64,000 nt of DNA from Actinomycetota bacterium. GTDB taxonomy: Bacteria; Actinomycetota; Thermoleophilia; Gaiellales; Gaiellaceae. Below the pieces are notes generated by a model. The model made no database searches, was not told where the DNA came from, and was given only the letters and a program-made list of their open reading frames with translations. A program made the position numbers and the translations under genes. The DNA is taken from the NCBI GenBank assembly GCA_009702325.1, contig WLID01000001.1, positions 1 through 64,000 of the forward strand, in the 5' to 3' direction. Shown here piece by piece: positions 33,540-43,703 of this stretch. Position 1 is the stretch's first letter, and each line of letters starts with the position of its first letter.

Positions 33540-35626
33540 CCGACCACGTCACATTGACGATCGATGAGCGCACGGTCACCGTGCCGAAGGGCACTGGTCT
33601 CGTTGAGACAGCTCAGGCGGCGGGAATCGAGATTCCCGTCTTCTGTTACGAGCCCCGCCTTGGGCCGCCGGTTGGCGCCTGCCGCATGTGCCTCGTTGAG
33701 ATCGAAGGGATGCCGAAGCTTCAGGCGGGCTGCACTCTGACGGCGCAGGAGGGCATGGTTGTTCGCACCGCGCGCACGTCGCCGCTCGCGAGCGAAGGCC
33801 AGAACTCGACGTTGGAGTTCATCCTCGTCAACCATCCGCTCGACTGCCCGGTGTGCGACAAGGGTGGCGAGTGTCCGCTGCAGGATCTGACGTTCCGGTA
33901 CGGGCCCGGCAATACGCGGATGACGTTCGACAAGCGAACGCAGGAGAAGCCGATTCCGCTGTCCCCGACGATCGCCCTCGACCGGGAGCGGTGCATCCTC
34001 TGTTACCGCTGCACCCGGTTCTCGGAGTCGGTCTCCGAAGACAACGACCTGGTGCCGCTCAACCGTGGTGCCAACACGGTGATCGGCACGTTCGAGGATC
34101 AGCCCTACCGCTCGCGCTTCTCCGGCAATGTCGTTGAGCTCTGCCCCGTTGGAGCGCTCACCTCGACGCAGTACCGCTTCGAGGCACGACCCTGGGACAT
34201 CCAGGAGTCGCCGTCGGTGTGTGGTCTCTGCCCGGTCGGCTGCAACATCAGCGCTACGACCCGCGAGGGCAAGGTCAAGCGGATCCAGTCGCGGAACCAT
34301 CCTCAGATCGACGAGGGCTGGCTGTGTGACAAGGGTCGCTTCACCTATGGCCACCTGACTGCTGCCGACCGCATCAAGACTCCGCTGCTGAAGGGCGAGG
34401 CCGGGTTTGAGCCGCTCGAATGGGATGACGCGCTCGATCAGGCGGAAACGCTGCTGCGTGCCGGTGGCGACACGGTTGTTACCGCGTTCTCCGGCACCGA
34501 GTCGACTGAGCAGGCCTATGCGCTCGGCCGACTTCTGCGTGCGGGGCTTGGCGCGAATGGCGCCGTCCTGCCCGAGGAGATCCCGACCGCACTCGACGCC
34601 TATCGGGCGCCGCTCTCGTCGATCCGCGACGCGACGACGATCGTCATCCTCACGCGCGACCTCGTCGCCGACCGTGCTCCGATCGTTGACCTCTGGGTGA
34701 AGGCTGCGCGCCGTAATGGCGCGACGATCCTCACGGAGATCCCCGAGGAGAAGCTTGAGGACGCCGTCCTGATCTCTGACAACGCCGCCCACGCCGCGTG
34801 GCTCGCACAAGACATCGATGCGAAGTCGGCGTTCTACCTGCCCCGCACCCCGAATGGTCGCGGTGTCGCGGACGCGTGGAGCGCAGCGGGCGATGGCGAA
34901 GCGTCAAACGAGGAGCCGCGCGTTGTGATCGTTTCAGGCGACGACGCTGCAGCCGATCCGGCCGTGCGTGCGCTCGCCGCAGGAGCCGACTTCGTGATCG
35001 GTATCGGTCTCTTCCAGGAGTCATTTGAAGGCCTCGCCGACCTGGTGTTGCCGGCAACGAGCTACCTCGAGCGCGACGGCACCACCGTCAACCTCGAAGG
35101 TCGCGTGCAGCGCCAGCGCCGCGCGGTGATCGCACCGTGCCCCGACGAGCTCGCCTGGATCTCGAAGCTCGCCGAGCGGTTTGAGGTCGAAGTGTCGCCG
35201 CACGCGTCGCTCGCATTCGAAGAGATTTCCGGCCGCATCTACGGCGGTGTGTCGTTCGCTGAGATCGGCGAGCAGGCTCCACTGCCGCCCGCCGCCGAGA
35301 AGGGTGCACCGGTTCCGGCGCCGAAGCCGGTGCAGGTTCCGGTGGCCGACGGTCTGCGTGTGATCCGCTACCGCCCGCTGTTCTCCGGCCCGGTCGTCGA
35401 TCGTGTGCCTGAGGTCGAGTTCCAGAAGGCCGACCACGAGGTTGGCATGAACCCGGCCGATGCGCGTGAGCGTGGAGTCATCGACGGCGACATGGTCACC
35501 GTCAATTCGCGCGGCAACTTCCACCGCTTCAAGGCGCGCATCGTGCGTGACCTTCCCGCAGGCACGGTTCGCCTTTCGACGTACGCCGAGGGCGACCTCA
35601 CCGAGTTTGTGGCGGTGCGTAAGTGA
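33536..35626 (+). CDS. nuoG: NADH-quinone oxidoreductase subunit G
   Basis: A 696-residue Fe-S relay subunit. The [2Fe-2S] ligands are C37, C49, C52 and C66. The His/Cys cluster is H100, C104, C107 and C113. The next [4Fe-4S] has C153, C156, C159 and C203. An additional N7-type site (C219, C222, C226, C254) is present, which many complexes I lack. The rest is a shortened molybdopterin-oxidoreductase-like domain with a molydopterin dinucleotide-binding-like end (PADARERGVIDGDMVTVNSRGN). A Pro/Ala-rich linker lies near residues 585-605. ATG at 33536 overlaps the nuoF stop. Confidence 0.97.
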   Translation: MTDHVTLTIDERTVTVPKGTGLVETAQAAGIEIPVFCYEPRLGPPVGACRMCLVEIEGMPKLQAGCTLTAQEGMVVRTARTSPLASEGQNSTLEFILVNHPLDCPVCDKGGECPLQDLTFRYGPGNTRMTFDKRTQEKPIPLSPTIALDRERCILCYRCTRFSESVSEDNDLVPLNRGANTVIGTFEDQPYRSRFSGNVVELCPVGALTSTQYRFEARPWDIQESPSVCGLCPVGCNISATTREGKVKRIQSRNHPQIDEGWLCDKGRFTYGHLTAADRIKTPLLKGEAGFEPLEWDDALDQAETLLRAGGDTVVTAFSGTESTEQAYALGRLLRAGLGANGAVLPEEIPTALDAYRAPLSSIRDATTIVILTRDLVADRAPIVDLWVKAARRNGATILTEIPEEKLEDAVLISDNAAHAAWLAQDIDAKSAFYLPRTPNGRGVADAWSAAGDGEASNEEPRVVIVSGDDAAADPAVRALAAGADFVIGIGLFQESFEGLADLVLPATSYLERDGTTVNLEGRVQRQRRAVIAPCPDELAWISKLAERFEVEVSPHASLAFEEISGRIYGGVSFAEIGEQAPLPPAAEKGAPVPAPKPVQVPVADGLRVIRYRPLFSGPVVDRVPEVEFQKADHEVGMNPADARERGVIDGDMVTVNSRGNFHRFKARIVRDLPAGTVRLSTYAEGDLTEFVAVRK

Positions 35627-36633
35627 CCCATCCCAAGGAGACCTGGTGGGTTGCGCTCATCGAGGTCGGGGTCATCATCAACCTCGTGATGGTGGCGTTC
35701 GCCTACACGACGTGGCTTGAGCGCAAGGTGCTCGGCCGCATGCAGCGACGCTTCGGGCCGAATCGTGCGGGCCCCTTTGGCCTCCTGCAGCCGATCGCTG
35801 ACCTTGTGAAGCTGATCCGGAAGGAGAGCTTCTTCCCGGCGTCGGCGCACGAGATCCCCTACATCCTCGCTCCGATCCTCTCGACGTTCACGGCGCTGGC
35901 CGCGTTCGCCGTGATCCCGTGGGGCAAGGGCTGGACGGTGCACGGGTACTACATCCCCGGTGTCGTCTCGAACCTCCCGATCTCGCTGATCCTGATCTTC
36001 GCGCTCGGGTCGATCGGCATCTACGGCTACATCGTCGGCGGGTGGGCCTCCGACTCGAAGTACGCAATCCTCGGCTCGATGCGCACCTGCGCACAGCTCG
36101 TCTCGTACGAGGTGTCGCTGGCGCTGAGCGTCCTCGGCGTCGTCCTGATGGGGCAGTCGTTGAACCTCGTCGACATCGTCGACAAGCAGCAGACAACCGT
36201 GTGGTTCTTCATCCCGCAGTTCGTGGGGCTCTGCGTGTTCCTGCTCGGTGGCATCGCCGAAACGTCGCGGCCACCATTCGACCTGCCGGAAGCAGATACC
36301 GAGCTCGTGGCCGGGTACCACACCGAGTATTCGGGCATGCGCTGGGGCCTGTTCCAGATGGCCGAGTACATCAACATGATCGTGCTCTCGTCGCTCGCCG
36401 TGACGCTGTTCTTCGGCGGCTGGCACTTCCCGTGGGTACCGTCGCTCGACAAGTTCGGGCCGATCTGGTTCTGCCTCAAGCTTGCGATCCTCGTCAACGC
36501 CTTTATCTGGCTGCGCGCCTCACAGCCGCGCCTTCGCTACGACCAGCTGATGCGTTTTGGCTGGAAGATTCTGCTCCCTGCCGCGACGATCAATGCGCTC
36601 GTCACGGCCCTCCTCGTCGTGTGGGTGAAGTAA
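35623..36633 (+). CDS. nuoH: NADH-quinone oxidoreductase subunit H
   Basis: A 336-residue membrane subunit with about eight helices that forms the quinone entry. [31 protein letters not shown] is the classic first loop, and [32 protein letters not shown] is the acidic loop facing NuoD and NuoB. GTG start overlapping the nuoG stop. It ends one base into the nuoI start. Confidence 0.98.
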   Translation: MTHPKETWWVALIEVGVIINLVMVAFAYTTWLERKVLGRMQRRFGPNRAGPFGLLQPIADLVKLIRKESFFPASAHEIPYILAPILSTFTALAAFAVIPWGKGWTVHGYYIPGVVSNLPISLILIFALGSIGIYGYIVGGWASDSKYAILGSMRTCAQLVSYEVSLALSVLGVVLMGQSLNLVDIVDKQQTTVWFFIPQFVGLCVFLLGGIAETSRPPFDLPEADTELVAGYHTEYSGMRWGLFQMAEYINMIVLSSLAVTLFFGGWHFPWVPSLDKFGPIWFCLKLAILVNAFIWLRASQPRLRYDQLMRFGWKILLPAATINALVTALLVVWVK

Positions 36634-37130
36634 TGGCTCAAGTCGTCCCAAATACGCTGAAGGGCTTCGGTGTCACGCTGAAGCAGGTCTTCAAGAAGCC
36701 GCTGACGCAGCAGTACCCGGAGTACAAGCACCCGGTGTACCCGCGCTTCCGCGGCCGTCACCGTCTGCACGTGCACGCAAACGGCCTGGAGAAGTGCGTT
36801 GGCTGCTCGCTGTGTGCGGCGGCGTGTCCGTCGGACTGCATCCGCGTCGTTGCCGCCGAGAACACACCAGAGAATCGCGTTTCGGCAGGCGAGCGCTACG
36901 CCCGCATCTACGAGATCAACCTGAGCCGCTGCATCTTCTGCGGCTACTGCGAGCTCGCGTGTCCGTTCGACGCGATCACGCTCGGCAACGACTTCGAGAT
37001 CTCGGAGTACAACCGTGACGACTTGATCTACGACAAGGAGATGCTCCTCAAGGAGCCGGTGAAGAAGGTGCCGGTCGCCGACCGCAGCCTCTACGACACC
37101 CCGATCCCGTACTACCGGAGCCACAGCTGA
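36633..37130 (+). CDS. nuoI: NADH-quinone oxidoreductase subunit I
   Basis: A 165-residue ferredoxin-like subunit with two [4Fe-4S] clusters (N6a, N6b). The ligands are C55, C58, C61 and C65, then C100, C103, C106 and C110 ([12 protein letters not shown] and [12 protein letters not shown]). The N-terminal amphipathic helix anchors it to NuoH. ATG at 36633 overlaps the nuoH stop; the TGA overlaps the nuoJ ATG. Confidence 0.98.
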   Translation: MAQVVPNTLKGFGVTLKQVFKKPLTQQYPEYKHPVYPRFRGRHRLHVHANGLEKCVGCSLCAAACPSDCIRVVAAENTPENRVSAGERYARIYEINLSRCIFCGYCELACPFDAITLGNDFEISEYNRDDLIYDKEMLLKEPVKKVPVADRSLYDTPIPYYRSHS

Positions 37131-37672
37131 TGTCGAACATTCTCGTCTGGGCCGTGTGGATCTTCGCCGCGTTCGCGTGTATCGCAAGCGCCGTAGGTGT
37201 GGTCACGTTCCGCAACCCGTTCTACTCGGCACTCGCACTGATCGGAAACTTGGCCGCGCTCGCGGTGCTGTACCTGCTCCTTGGTGGCGAATTTGTCGCC
37301 GCGGGGCAGGTGCTCGTGTACGGCGGCGCTGTGATGGTGATGTTCCTCTTCGTGATCGCCTACCTCGGCGACAAGACTGATGAGGCCCCCTGGGCTGGCG
37401 GGCCGTCGTGGCAGATCGTCGGCGCCGTTCTGGCAGCCGCTGCTGTCGGCACCGAGGTGATCGTTGCGATCGGTTCAACCGCGAGCGGATCGTTGAGCCA
37501 CAGCGCTCCGATCGCCCGCTCGTTTGGCTCACCGGAGCAGATCGGCCGCCTCTTCCTGACAAACCACCTGATCGCCTTCGAGGTGACATCGATCGTGCTG
37601 CTTGTTGCTGCCGTCGGTGGCGTCGTACTCGGGTCGCATGCACGTGTGACGGAGGACGATGCACGGGCCTGA
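37130..37672 (+). CDS. nuoJ: NADH-quinone oxidoreductase subunit J
   Basis: A 180-residue membrane subunit with five helices. VVTFRNPFYSALALIGNLAALAVLYLLLGGEFVAAGQVLVYGGAVMVMFLFVIAYLGD is the conserved core, including the helix with the pi-bulge that couples quinone and proton steps. Its 3' end overlaps nuoK by 14 bases. Confidence 0.96.
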   Translation: MSNILVWAVWIFAAFACIASAVGVVTFRNPFYSALALIGNLAALAVLYLLLGGEFVAAGQVLVYGGAVMVMFLFVIAYLGDKTDEAPWAGGPSWQIVGAVLAAAAVGTEVIVAIGSTASGSLSHSAPIARSFGSPEQIGRLFLTNHLIAFEVTSIVLLVAAVGGVVLGSHARVTEDDARA

Positions 37673-37967
37673 TGTCAGCTGGTACCTCGCCCTCTCTGGG
37701 CTGATGTTCACGATCGGTGCGATCGGCGTCCTCGTACGTCGCAGCCCGCTGATCATCTTGCTCTCGGTCGAGATCATGCTGAACGGAGCGAACCTCGCCC
37801 TCATTGCGTTCGCCCGGCACTTCGGCCACGCCGACGGCCAGGTCTTCGCGATTGCCGTGATGGCCGTTGCCGCTTCGGAAGTCGTCGTCGGCCTCGGCCT
37901 GATCGTCGCGATGGGCCGCCGCAACATCGAGCTTGACGTCGACAAGTTGAGGACGTTGCGCGGATGA
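37659..37967 (+). CDS. nuoK: NADH-quinone oxidoreductase subunit K
   Basis: A 102-residue three-helix subunit. LLSVEIMLNGANLALIAFARH carries the conserved membrane Glu, and the second Glu is in VAASEVVVGLGLIVA. Both take part in proton transfer. The ATG at 37659 lies inside nuoJ, giving an unusually long 14-base overlap for this operon. Confidence 0.96.
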   Translation: MHGPDVSWYLALSGLMFTIGAIGVLVRRSPLIILLSVEIMLNGANLALIAFARHFGHADGQVFAIAVMAVAASEVVVGLGLIVAMGRRNIELDVDKLRTLRG

Positions 37968-39841
37968 ACACCGCCGCCTGGGTCACACTCCTCGCCCCGC
38001 TCGCTTCTGCGGTTGCGATCACGCTGACGGGCAACCTTCTGTCGCGCCGTCAGGCGGGCTTCCTCGCCACGGGCGCGGCACTCGTCGCGTTCGGTGCGGC
38101 GATCACCGCGTTCGTCACGATGGTTGGGAAGGACGCCGAGGAGCGCATCGCCCAGACGACGTCTTGGACATGGCTTTCGGCAGGCAGCTTCCACGTCAAT
38201 CTGACGCTGCTCACCGACCAGCTCTCGATCATGATGATGTTGATCATCACAGGCGTTGGCAGCCTGATCGTGGCCTACTCGGTTGGCTACATCGATGGTG
38301 ACGACGAGGAGCGCAGGTTCTTCGCCTACATGTCGCTCTTCCTCTTCTCGATGCTCCTGCTCGTGCAGGGCGGCGACCTGTTGCTGCTCCTGGCTGGTTG
38401 GGGCATGGTCGGCCTCTCGAGCTACCTGCTGATCGGGTACCACCAGCACCGCGCCGCCGCCGTTGCGGCCGCGAAGAAGGCGTTTGTTATGAACGCATTC
38501 GGTGACGCGGCCATGGCGATGTCGTTGTTCCTGCTCGTGCAGCACACTGGCCGCCTCGACTACGCGGGCGTATTCGAGAACGCGCCCGGCGGTGGGGCAC
38601 TCGCAACGGTGATCGCACTTGGGCTGCTCGGCGGTGCGCTCGCAAAGTCGGCACAGATTCCACTCCACACGTGGCTGCCCGACGCAATGGAGGGCCCAAC
38701 CCCGGTCAGCGCCCTCATCCACGCGGCAACGATGGTGACCGCAGGCGTCTACCTGATCGTCCGCTGCCATCCGCTCTTTGAGAACGCGAAGGCCGTCGAA
38801 AACCTTGCGGCCGGCCTCGGCGCAGTCACGCTCGTGATGGCCGGCCTGATCGCGCTCGTGCAGACCGACATCAAGCGCGTCATCGCCTACTCGACGATGT
38901 CGCAGATCGGCTACATGTTCGTGGGCGCCGCAGCAGGCTCGTACGTCAACGGGATGTTCCACCTGATGACGCACGCGTTCTTCAAGGCCCTGCTCTTCCT
39001 CGCGGCCGGCATCATCATCCACGCGCTCCACGATGAGCAGGACATCCGCAAGATGGGTGGGCTCGGCAAGAAGCTCCCGCACACGCGCACCGTCTTCCTC
39101 ATCGGTTCGCTCGCACTGGTTGGCGTGCCGCCGTTCTCCGGATTCTTCTCGAAGGACGCGATCATCGCCTCGACCCTCGATCGCGGGACATTCGGCCTCT
39201 TCCTCTTTGGCGCCTGTCTGATCGGCGCGTTCCTGACCGGCGTCTACACCTTCCGCCTCTACTTCATCGTCTTCCACGGCGAGCAGAGCGCGTTTGCGAA
39301 GGAGCACCTCCACGAGCCGCACGGCCGCCTCGAAGGTCCGCTCTCGATGGTGTGGCCGGTGACGATCCTCGGCGTGCTCGCCGCCGTCGGTGGACTCGTG
39401 CAGTTCGCCCCTGTCTGGCATCCGCTCACCCGGTGGCTTGAACCGATCGCGCCGTCGTTCGCCGAGGCGACCAACACTCAGGAGTTCATCGCTTCGGCCG
39501 GCACGGTTGCACTCGGCCTCCTCGGGATCTACGTCGCCTGGACAATGTTTGGCGCGAAGACCCGCCCTGTCCCGCAGCCTGTCGCCGCCTTCGAGGCGAA
39601 GTTCTGGTGGGACGAGCTGTACGACGCGATCTTCTATCGCCCGGCAGTCGCGGCCTCGGCGCTCCTGCGTCGGCTGGTTGAGGTGCCTCTCGTCTTCGGG
39701 TCGATCAACGAGCTCACGCGAGGCTTCCGGATCGGCTCGGTCGAACTCGCGCGCGTCCAGAACGGGCTCGTTCGCTCCTACGCGTTCGCGTTGACGACCG
39801 GCCTTGCCGTCCTCACCGTCATCTTCCTGGTGACCAAGTGA
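37964..39841 (+). CDS. nuoL: NADH-quinone oxidoreductase subunit L
   Basis: A 625-residue antiporter-like proton-pumping subunit. The core helices have GWGMVGLSSYLLIGY, KSAQIPLHTWLPDAMEGPTPVSALIHAATMVTAGVYLI and TDIKRVIAYSTMSQIGYMFV, with the conserved Lys and His. The long C-terminal lateral helix and last membrane helix (residues about 560-625) are present. ATG overlapping the nuoK stop; followed by nuoM through GTGA. Confidence 0.98.
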   Translation: MNTAAWVTLLAPLASAVAITLTGNLLSRRQAGFLATGAALVAFGAAITAFVTMVGKDAEERIAQTTSWTWLSAGSFHVNLTLLTDQLSIMMMLIITGVGSLIVAYSVGYIDGDDEERRFFAYMSLFLFSMLLLVQGGDLLLLLAGWGMVGLSSYLLIGYHQHRAAAVAAAKKAFVMNAFGDAAMAMSLFLLVQHTGRLDYAGVFENAPGGGALATVIALGLLGGALAKSAQIPLHTWLPDAMEGPTPVSALIHAATMVTAGVYLIVRCHPLFENAKAVENLAAGLGAVTLVMAGLIALVQTDIKRVIAYSTMSQIGYMFVGAAAGSYVNGMFHLMTHAFFKALLFLAAGIIIHALHDEQDIRKMGGLGKKLPHTRTVFLIGSLALVGVPPFSGFFSKDAIIASTLDRGTFGLFLFGACLIGAFLTGVYTFRLYFIVFHGEQSAFAKEHLHEPHGRLEGPLSMVWPVTILGVLAAVGGLVQFAPVWHPLTRWLEPIAPSFAEATNTQEFIASAGTVALGLLGIYVAWTMFGAKTRPVPQPVAAFEAKFWWDELYDAIFYRPAVAASALLRRLVEVPLVFGSINELTRGFRIGSVELARVQNGLVRSYAFALTTGLAVLTVIFLVTK

Positions 39842-41301
39842 ACACCTGGCTGACAACCTTCCTGATCTTCCTACCGATGGTGGGAGCGGCGCTCGTCTGG
39901 CTGACCCCGTTCTCGAAGCACATGGCGGGGGCAGTCGCCACGCTCGTCGCGCTGCTTGAGGTCGCCCTCTGGGTGATCGCCGTCGAGCGGTTCAACTTCG
40001 CAACCGGCGACTTGCAGTTCGAACAGCAGCACGCCTGGTTCCGCGATCTCGGGTCGAGCTACCACGTCGGCCAGTTCGGCTTCTCGCTGTGGCTGATCGG
40101 CCTCACGGTGATCGCAGGAGCCGCAGCCACCGCCTACGCGTGGTGGGCCGGCCGCGAACGCGCACGCGCCTATTTCGGGCTGATGCTCTTCCTCACAGGC
40201 TCAGTCGTCGGTGTCTTCGCCGCCCAGGATCTGCTGCTCTTCTACGCGTTCTTTGAAGCGATGCTGATTCCGCTGTACGTGCTGATCGGCGTCTGGGGTG
40301 GCGCCGGCCGACTCGGTGCGACGATCAAGTTCGTCGTCTACACGGTGGCCGGCTCGCTCCTGATGCTCGCAGCGATCATCGTCTACGGCCTCCAGCAGAA
40401 CACGTTCGATCTCACCCAAGCGATGACGAGCGGCAACCGCTGGCTGTTCCTTGGCTTCGCGATCGCGTTCGCCGTCAAGGCACCGCTCTTCCCGTTCCAC
40501 GGCTGGCTGCCCGACGCCTACCGCGAGTCGCCACCCGAGGTTGCAGCGCTCCTCTCCGGCGTCATCTCGAAGGCCGCCGCCTACGGCTTCCTGCGCATCG
40601 CGATCGCCCAGTTCCCGGAGCCTGCTCACCACTTCCGCACGTTGATCCTCGCGCTCGCCACGATCGGTCTCGTGTACGGCTCGCTGCTCGCATTCCGCGC
40701 GCCCGACATCCGTGGCGTCATCGCCTACTCGTCGCTTGGCCAGATGGGGTTGATCACGCTCGGTCTCTTCGCCACGAACGAGCTTGGCTACGACGGTGCG
40801 GTGCTGCAGATGGTGAACCACGGTCTGATCTCTGTGTCGCTCTTCCTGCTCGCAGGGATGGTCGAGCGGCGCACCGCAACGGGCGAGTTCGCGCTGCTTG
40901 GCGGCATGGCCAAGGGCCGCCCCGCCCTCGCAACCGTGCTGATGATCGTCGGGATGATGGCGCTCGCAGTGCCGCTCTCAAGCGCATTTGCCGGCGAGTT
41001 CTTGATCCTCGCTGGCGTCTTCCAACACGGCTGGGGATGGGCCGCCGTCGGCGCAATCGCAATCGTGCTCGGTGCGATGTACTCGCTACGGCTGATCTCG
41101 GCTGTCCTGCACCGCGAGCAGGGTTCTGCCGTCAGCGACGCTGCGCTTGACCTTCGCCGTGCCGAGCTCGCGATCATCGTTCCCCTGATCCTGCTGCTGC
41201 TTGTGCTTTCGGCTTGGCCCGACGCGATCACCGGGCACTCGTTCGGTCATGGCGGCCTCGTTGCCGGAATCCAGGCAGCCTTCCAGGCGGTGGCCAAGTG
41301 A
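39838..41301 (+). CDS. nuoM: NADH-quinone oxidoreductase subunit M
   Basis: A 487-residue antiporter-like pump subunit with about 14 helices. FYAFFEAMLIPLYVLIGVWGG holds the conserved Glu, KAPLFPFHGWLPDAYRESPPEVAALLSGVISKAAAYGFLR is the broken-helix region, and DIRGVIAYSSLGQMGLITLG carries later conserved polar residues. GTG start at 39838. Confidence 0.98.
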   Translation: MNTWLTTFLIFLPMVGAALVWLTPFSKHMAGAVATLVALLEVALWVIAVERFNFATGDLQFEQQHAWFRDLGSSYHVGQFGFSLWLIGLTVIAGAAATAYAWWAGRERARAYFGLMLFLTGSVVGVFAAQDLLLFYAFFEAMLIPLYVLIGVWGGAGRLGATIKFVVYTVAGSLLMLAAIIVYGLQQNTFDLTQAMTSGNRWLFLGFAIAFAVKAPLFPFHGWLPDAYRESPPEVAALLSGVISKAAAYGFLRIAIAQFPEPAHHFRTLILALATIGLVYGSLLAFRAPDIRGVIAYSSLGQMGLITLGLFATNELGYDGAVLQMVNHGLISVSLFLLAGMVERRTATGEFALLGGMAKGRPALATVLMIVGMMALAVPLSSAFAGEFLILAGVFQHGWGWAAVGAIAIVLGAMYSLRLISAVLHREQGSAVSDAALDLRRAELAIIVPLILLLLVLSAWPDAITGHSFGHGGLVAGIQAAFQAVAK

Positions 41302-42764
41302 TCAACAAGCCGCACGTCGATTGGTTTGCGCTCTCGCCGACCCTGGCGCTGATTGGTGCATCCGGGCTGCTGCTCCTCGTTTCGGTGCTCGCTCCGAAGC
41401 GGACGCGTAAGCCTCTCGCAGCGACGATCGCAGGCGCGGCGTTCCTTACCGCGCTCGTCTTCGCTATCGCACTGACCGACAAGAGCGCCCATGGCGCCGC
41501 GATTGTGGCTGATGCGATCTTCCGCGACCGCTGGACGGGACTCGCGCAGGTGCTGATTGCCGGCTGTGGCCTCGTCGCCGTGCTGATCTCCTACGGCGAA
41601 CGGTGGCGTGAGGAGCATGTGGGCGAGTACTACGCGCTGCTGACCGCTGCAGGCGCCGGCCTCGTGTTCTTCGTTTCTGCGTCGAATCTGATGACGCTGT
41701 TCCTCGGCCTTGAGTGGTTCTCGATCGCGCTGTACGTGCTGTGCGCCATCGACATCCACCTTGTCGGCTCGCTTGAGGCCGGCCTGAAGTACCTCATCAT
41801 CGGTGCCATCGGATCAGCGACGTTGCTCTTCGGATCGGCCCTCGTCTACGGGGCGACCGGCTCGCTTGGGTTCGATCAGATCGCGGCGGGAACGCACGCG
41901 CACAGCGGTCTGCTCGTTGGTGGCCTCGCGATGGTGATCGTTGGGCTTGCCTTCAAGACGTCGGCTGCCCCGTTCCACATGTGGACGCCTGACGTGTACC
42001 AAGGTGCTCCAACCCCAGTCACTGCCTTCATGGCTGCTGCGACCAAGGTGGGCGCTCTCGTCGTTACCGCGCGAATCCTTGTTACGGCGTTCCCGTCTGA
42101 ACAGCATCTCTGGACGTGGGCGCTTGCCGGCATCGCCATCGCATCGCTCGTTGTCGGCAACATCGCCGCGCTCGCACAGCGCAACGTCAAGCGCCTGCTC
42201 GCGTACTCGTCGGTCTCGCACGCAGGGTTCATGCTGTTTGCCATCGCCGCCGCGAACACGCTTGGTGCGCGGTCGCTCATGTACTACCTGATCCCCTACT
42301 GTGCAATGTCGCTCGGCGCGTTCGCGGTCGTCGCCGCCCGCGAACGCGAGCTTGGCGCACCGGTAACGCTTGAGAACCTCGCCGGGTTCGGGTGGGATCG
42401 TCCCTTCCTCGGCGTCGCGATGTGGGTCTTCATGCTCGGCTTCCTCGGCTTCCCATTGACGGGCGGCTTCTGGGGCAAGATCTACGTCTTCTCGGCCGTC
42501 TACCAGCACGGCTGGTGGTGGTTGATCGTCGTCGGCGTTGTCGCAACGATGGTTTCCGCGGTGTACTACCTCGCGATCGTCCGCTCGATGTTCCTGCGCG
42601 ACAGCGTCGAGCTGGCACTCGCACCCGTCGGGGGCGCGCCCTCGCGCGAGGTTGCGCTGTCGATTGGCGTCGCCGCGTGCCTTGTGGTCACCGTCGGCTC
42701 GTTCTTCGCCGTGCAGCCGTTGATTGACGCTGCACATGCCGCTTCGCGCGCCCTGCCGTTCTAG
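41298..42764 (+). CDS. nuoN: NADH-quinone oxidoreductase subunit N
   Basis: A 488-residue third antiporter-like subunit and last gene of the operon. LEWFSIALYVLCAID, KTSAAPFHMWTPDVYQGAPTPVTAFMAAATKVGALVV and NVKRLLAYSSVSHAGFML are family landmarks. The start GTG at 41298 overlaps the nuoM stop; longer in-frame extension lies inside nuoM. I see no strong terminator after it; the next gene begins 54 bases on. Confidence 0.98.
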   Translation: MINKPHVDWFALSPTLALIGASGLLLLVSVLAPKRTRKPLAATIAGAAFLTALVFAIALTDKSAHGAAIVADAIFRDRWTGLAQVLIAGCGLVAVLISYGERWREEHVGEYYALLTAAGAGLVFFVSASNLMTLFLGLEWFSIALYVLCAIDIHLVGSLEAGLKYLIIGAIGSATLLFGSALVYGATGSLGFDQIAAGTHAHSGLLVGGLAMVIVGLAFKTSAAPFHMWTPDVYQGAPTPVTAFMAAATKVGALVVTARILVTAFPSEQHLWTWALAGIAIASLVVGNIAALAQRNVKRLLAYSSVSHAGFMLFAIAAANTLGARSLMYYLIPYCAMSLGAFAVVAARERELGAPVTLENLAGFGWDRPFLGVAMWVFMLGFLGFPLTGGFWGKIYVFSAVYQHGWWWLIVVGVVATMVSAVYYLAIVRSMFLRDSVELALAPVGGAPSREVALSIGVAACLVVTVGSFFAVQPLIDAAHAASRALPF

Positions 42765-42817
42765 CGGCGGGGTTCGCGTACCCGCTACGGTCCCTATCCC
42801 ACCGAAAAGGACGAGCG

Positions 42818-43237
42818 ATGATGAACGTGACCATGCTGCTGTGCGACGCCGCCACTGAGGCCGACGGCAAGCTCTACATCCTTGGAGGTGGCTGGTCGCA
42901 GGTCGCTGCTGCCGACACACCCCTCAACCTTGCGCTGGCAATCAAGCTTGGAGTGCCGTGGGATGAGACACCAGGGCAGCATTCGTTCAAGCTTGCGCTC
43001 ATGAACCTCGACGGTGAACTCGTCGAGAACCCCGAGGGCGACGGCATTCAGGCCGTCGGTCAGATGGATGTCAGCAGACCCGACACCGTCAAACAGGGCA
43101 CCGACATCGACGTGCCGATTGCAATCACGTTCAACGGGCTCCGTCTGCCTGTTGGTGGCTACCGGTGGGAGCTCGAGATCAACGACGAGCCCGTGGCGCG
43201 AATACCGTTTACGGTGCTTGCGGCCGCGACGACCTGA
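42818..43237 (+). CDS. DUF6941-type conserved protein
   Basis: A 139-residue protein that begins MNVTMLLCDAATEADGKLYILGGGWSQV (ATG at 42818 or 42821), the typical opening of a conserved actinobacterial family of unknown function. It is predicted to be a beta-sandwich: VPIAITFNGLRLPVGGYRWELEINDEPV looks like an Ig-like strand pair. There is no signal peptide, so it should be cytoplasmic. It may be co-transcribed with nuo, but a link to respiration is not shown. It is convergent with the next gene. Confidence 0.8.
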   Translation: MMNVTMLLCDAATEADGKLYILGGGWSQVAAADTPLNLALAIKLGVPWDETPGQHSFKLALMNLDGELVENPEGDGIQAVGQMDVSRPDTVKQGTDIDVPIAITFNGLRLPVGGYRWELEINDEPVARIPFTVLAAATT

Positions 43238-43252
43238 CGGTCGCCGAGCGAG

Positions 43253-43624
43253 CTACGGCTTCGCGGGGCGAAGGTCGCTGAGACGCCGCAGATACGGCGC
43301 GACAGTGACGACCGCCATCACGACGAACACGCCGAGCGTGGCAAAGAGCGAGGTCACCGCAAGAGGCGGCACGCCTGAGAGTGCGCTACTGCGCATCGCA
43401 CACGAGACAACGAGCAGCACGACGATCGCCAGCCAGCAGAGCGCCCGGAAGCCGACGATGACGTCCTCGCGTCGATCGAGTGATGCTCCGAACGCGACGA
43501 TCGCCGACACCGACGCGAACGGCACCGCAGCGAGAAGCAGGTCGCGTGCGATTCCGTGGGAGCCGCGTGTATCCGCAGAGACTGCGGCGAGTGCGAGTAC
43601 CACGGGAAGGAGTCGACGTGTCAC
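43253..43624 (-). CDS. Small membrane protein of unknown function
   Basis: A 123-residue protein with four hydrophobic stretches, at about residues 4-18, 28-47, 58-80 and 85-108. The connecting loops are short and basic; the C-terminus is YLRRLSDLRPAKP. The start GTG at 43624 lies 79 bases from the divergent hydrolase gene. No family recognised. The coding call rests on the hydrophobic pattern and open frame. Confidence 0.55.
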   Translation of the reverse strand: MTRRLLPVVLALAAVSADTRGSHGIARDLLLAAVPFASVSAIVAFGASLDRREDVIVGFRALCWLAIVVLLVVSCAMRSSALSGVPPLAVTSLFATLGVFVVMAVVTVAPYLRRLSDLRPAKP

Positions 43625-43703
43625 GGTCGTGTTACAGATTCGCTGCCGAACCGGACGGTCCTTCTATGCTCCTCACGAATTTTCAGACATCTGAGGAGGC
43701 CAC

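Noticed and set aside
37529-39856. Very long open frame on the minus strand opposite nuoK-nuoL
   Set aside because: It is antisense to well-supported complex I genes, and its product is Arg/Glu/Asp-rich low-complexity protein, the usual shadow of GC-rich codon use. No start context or homology pattern.
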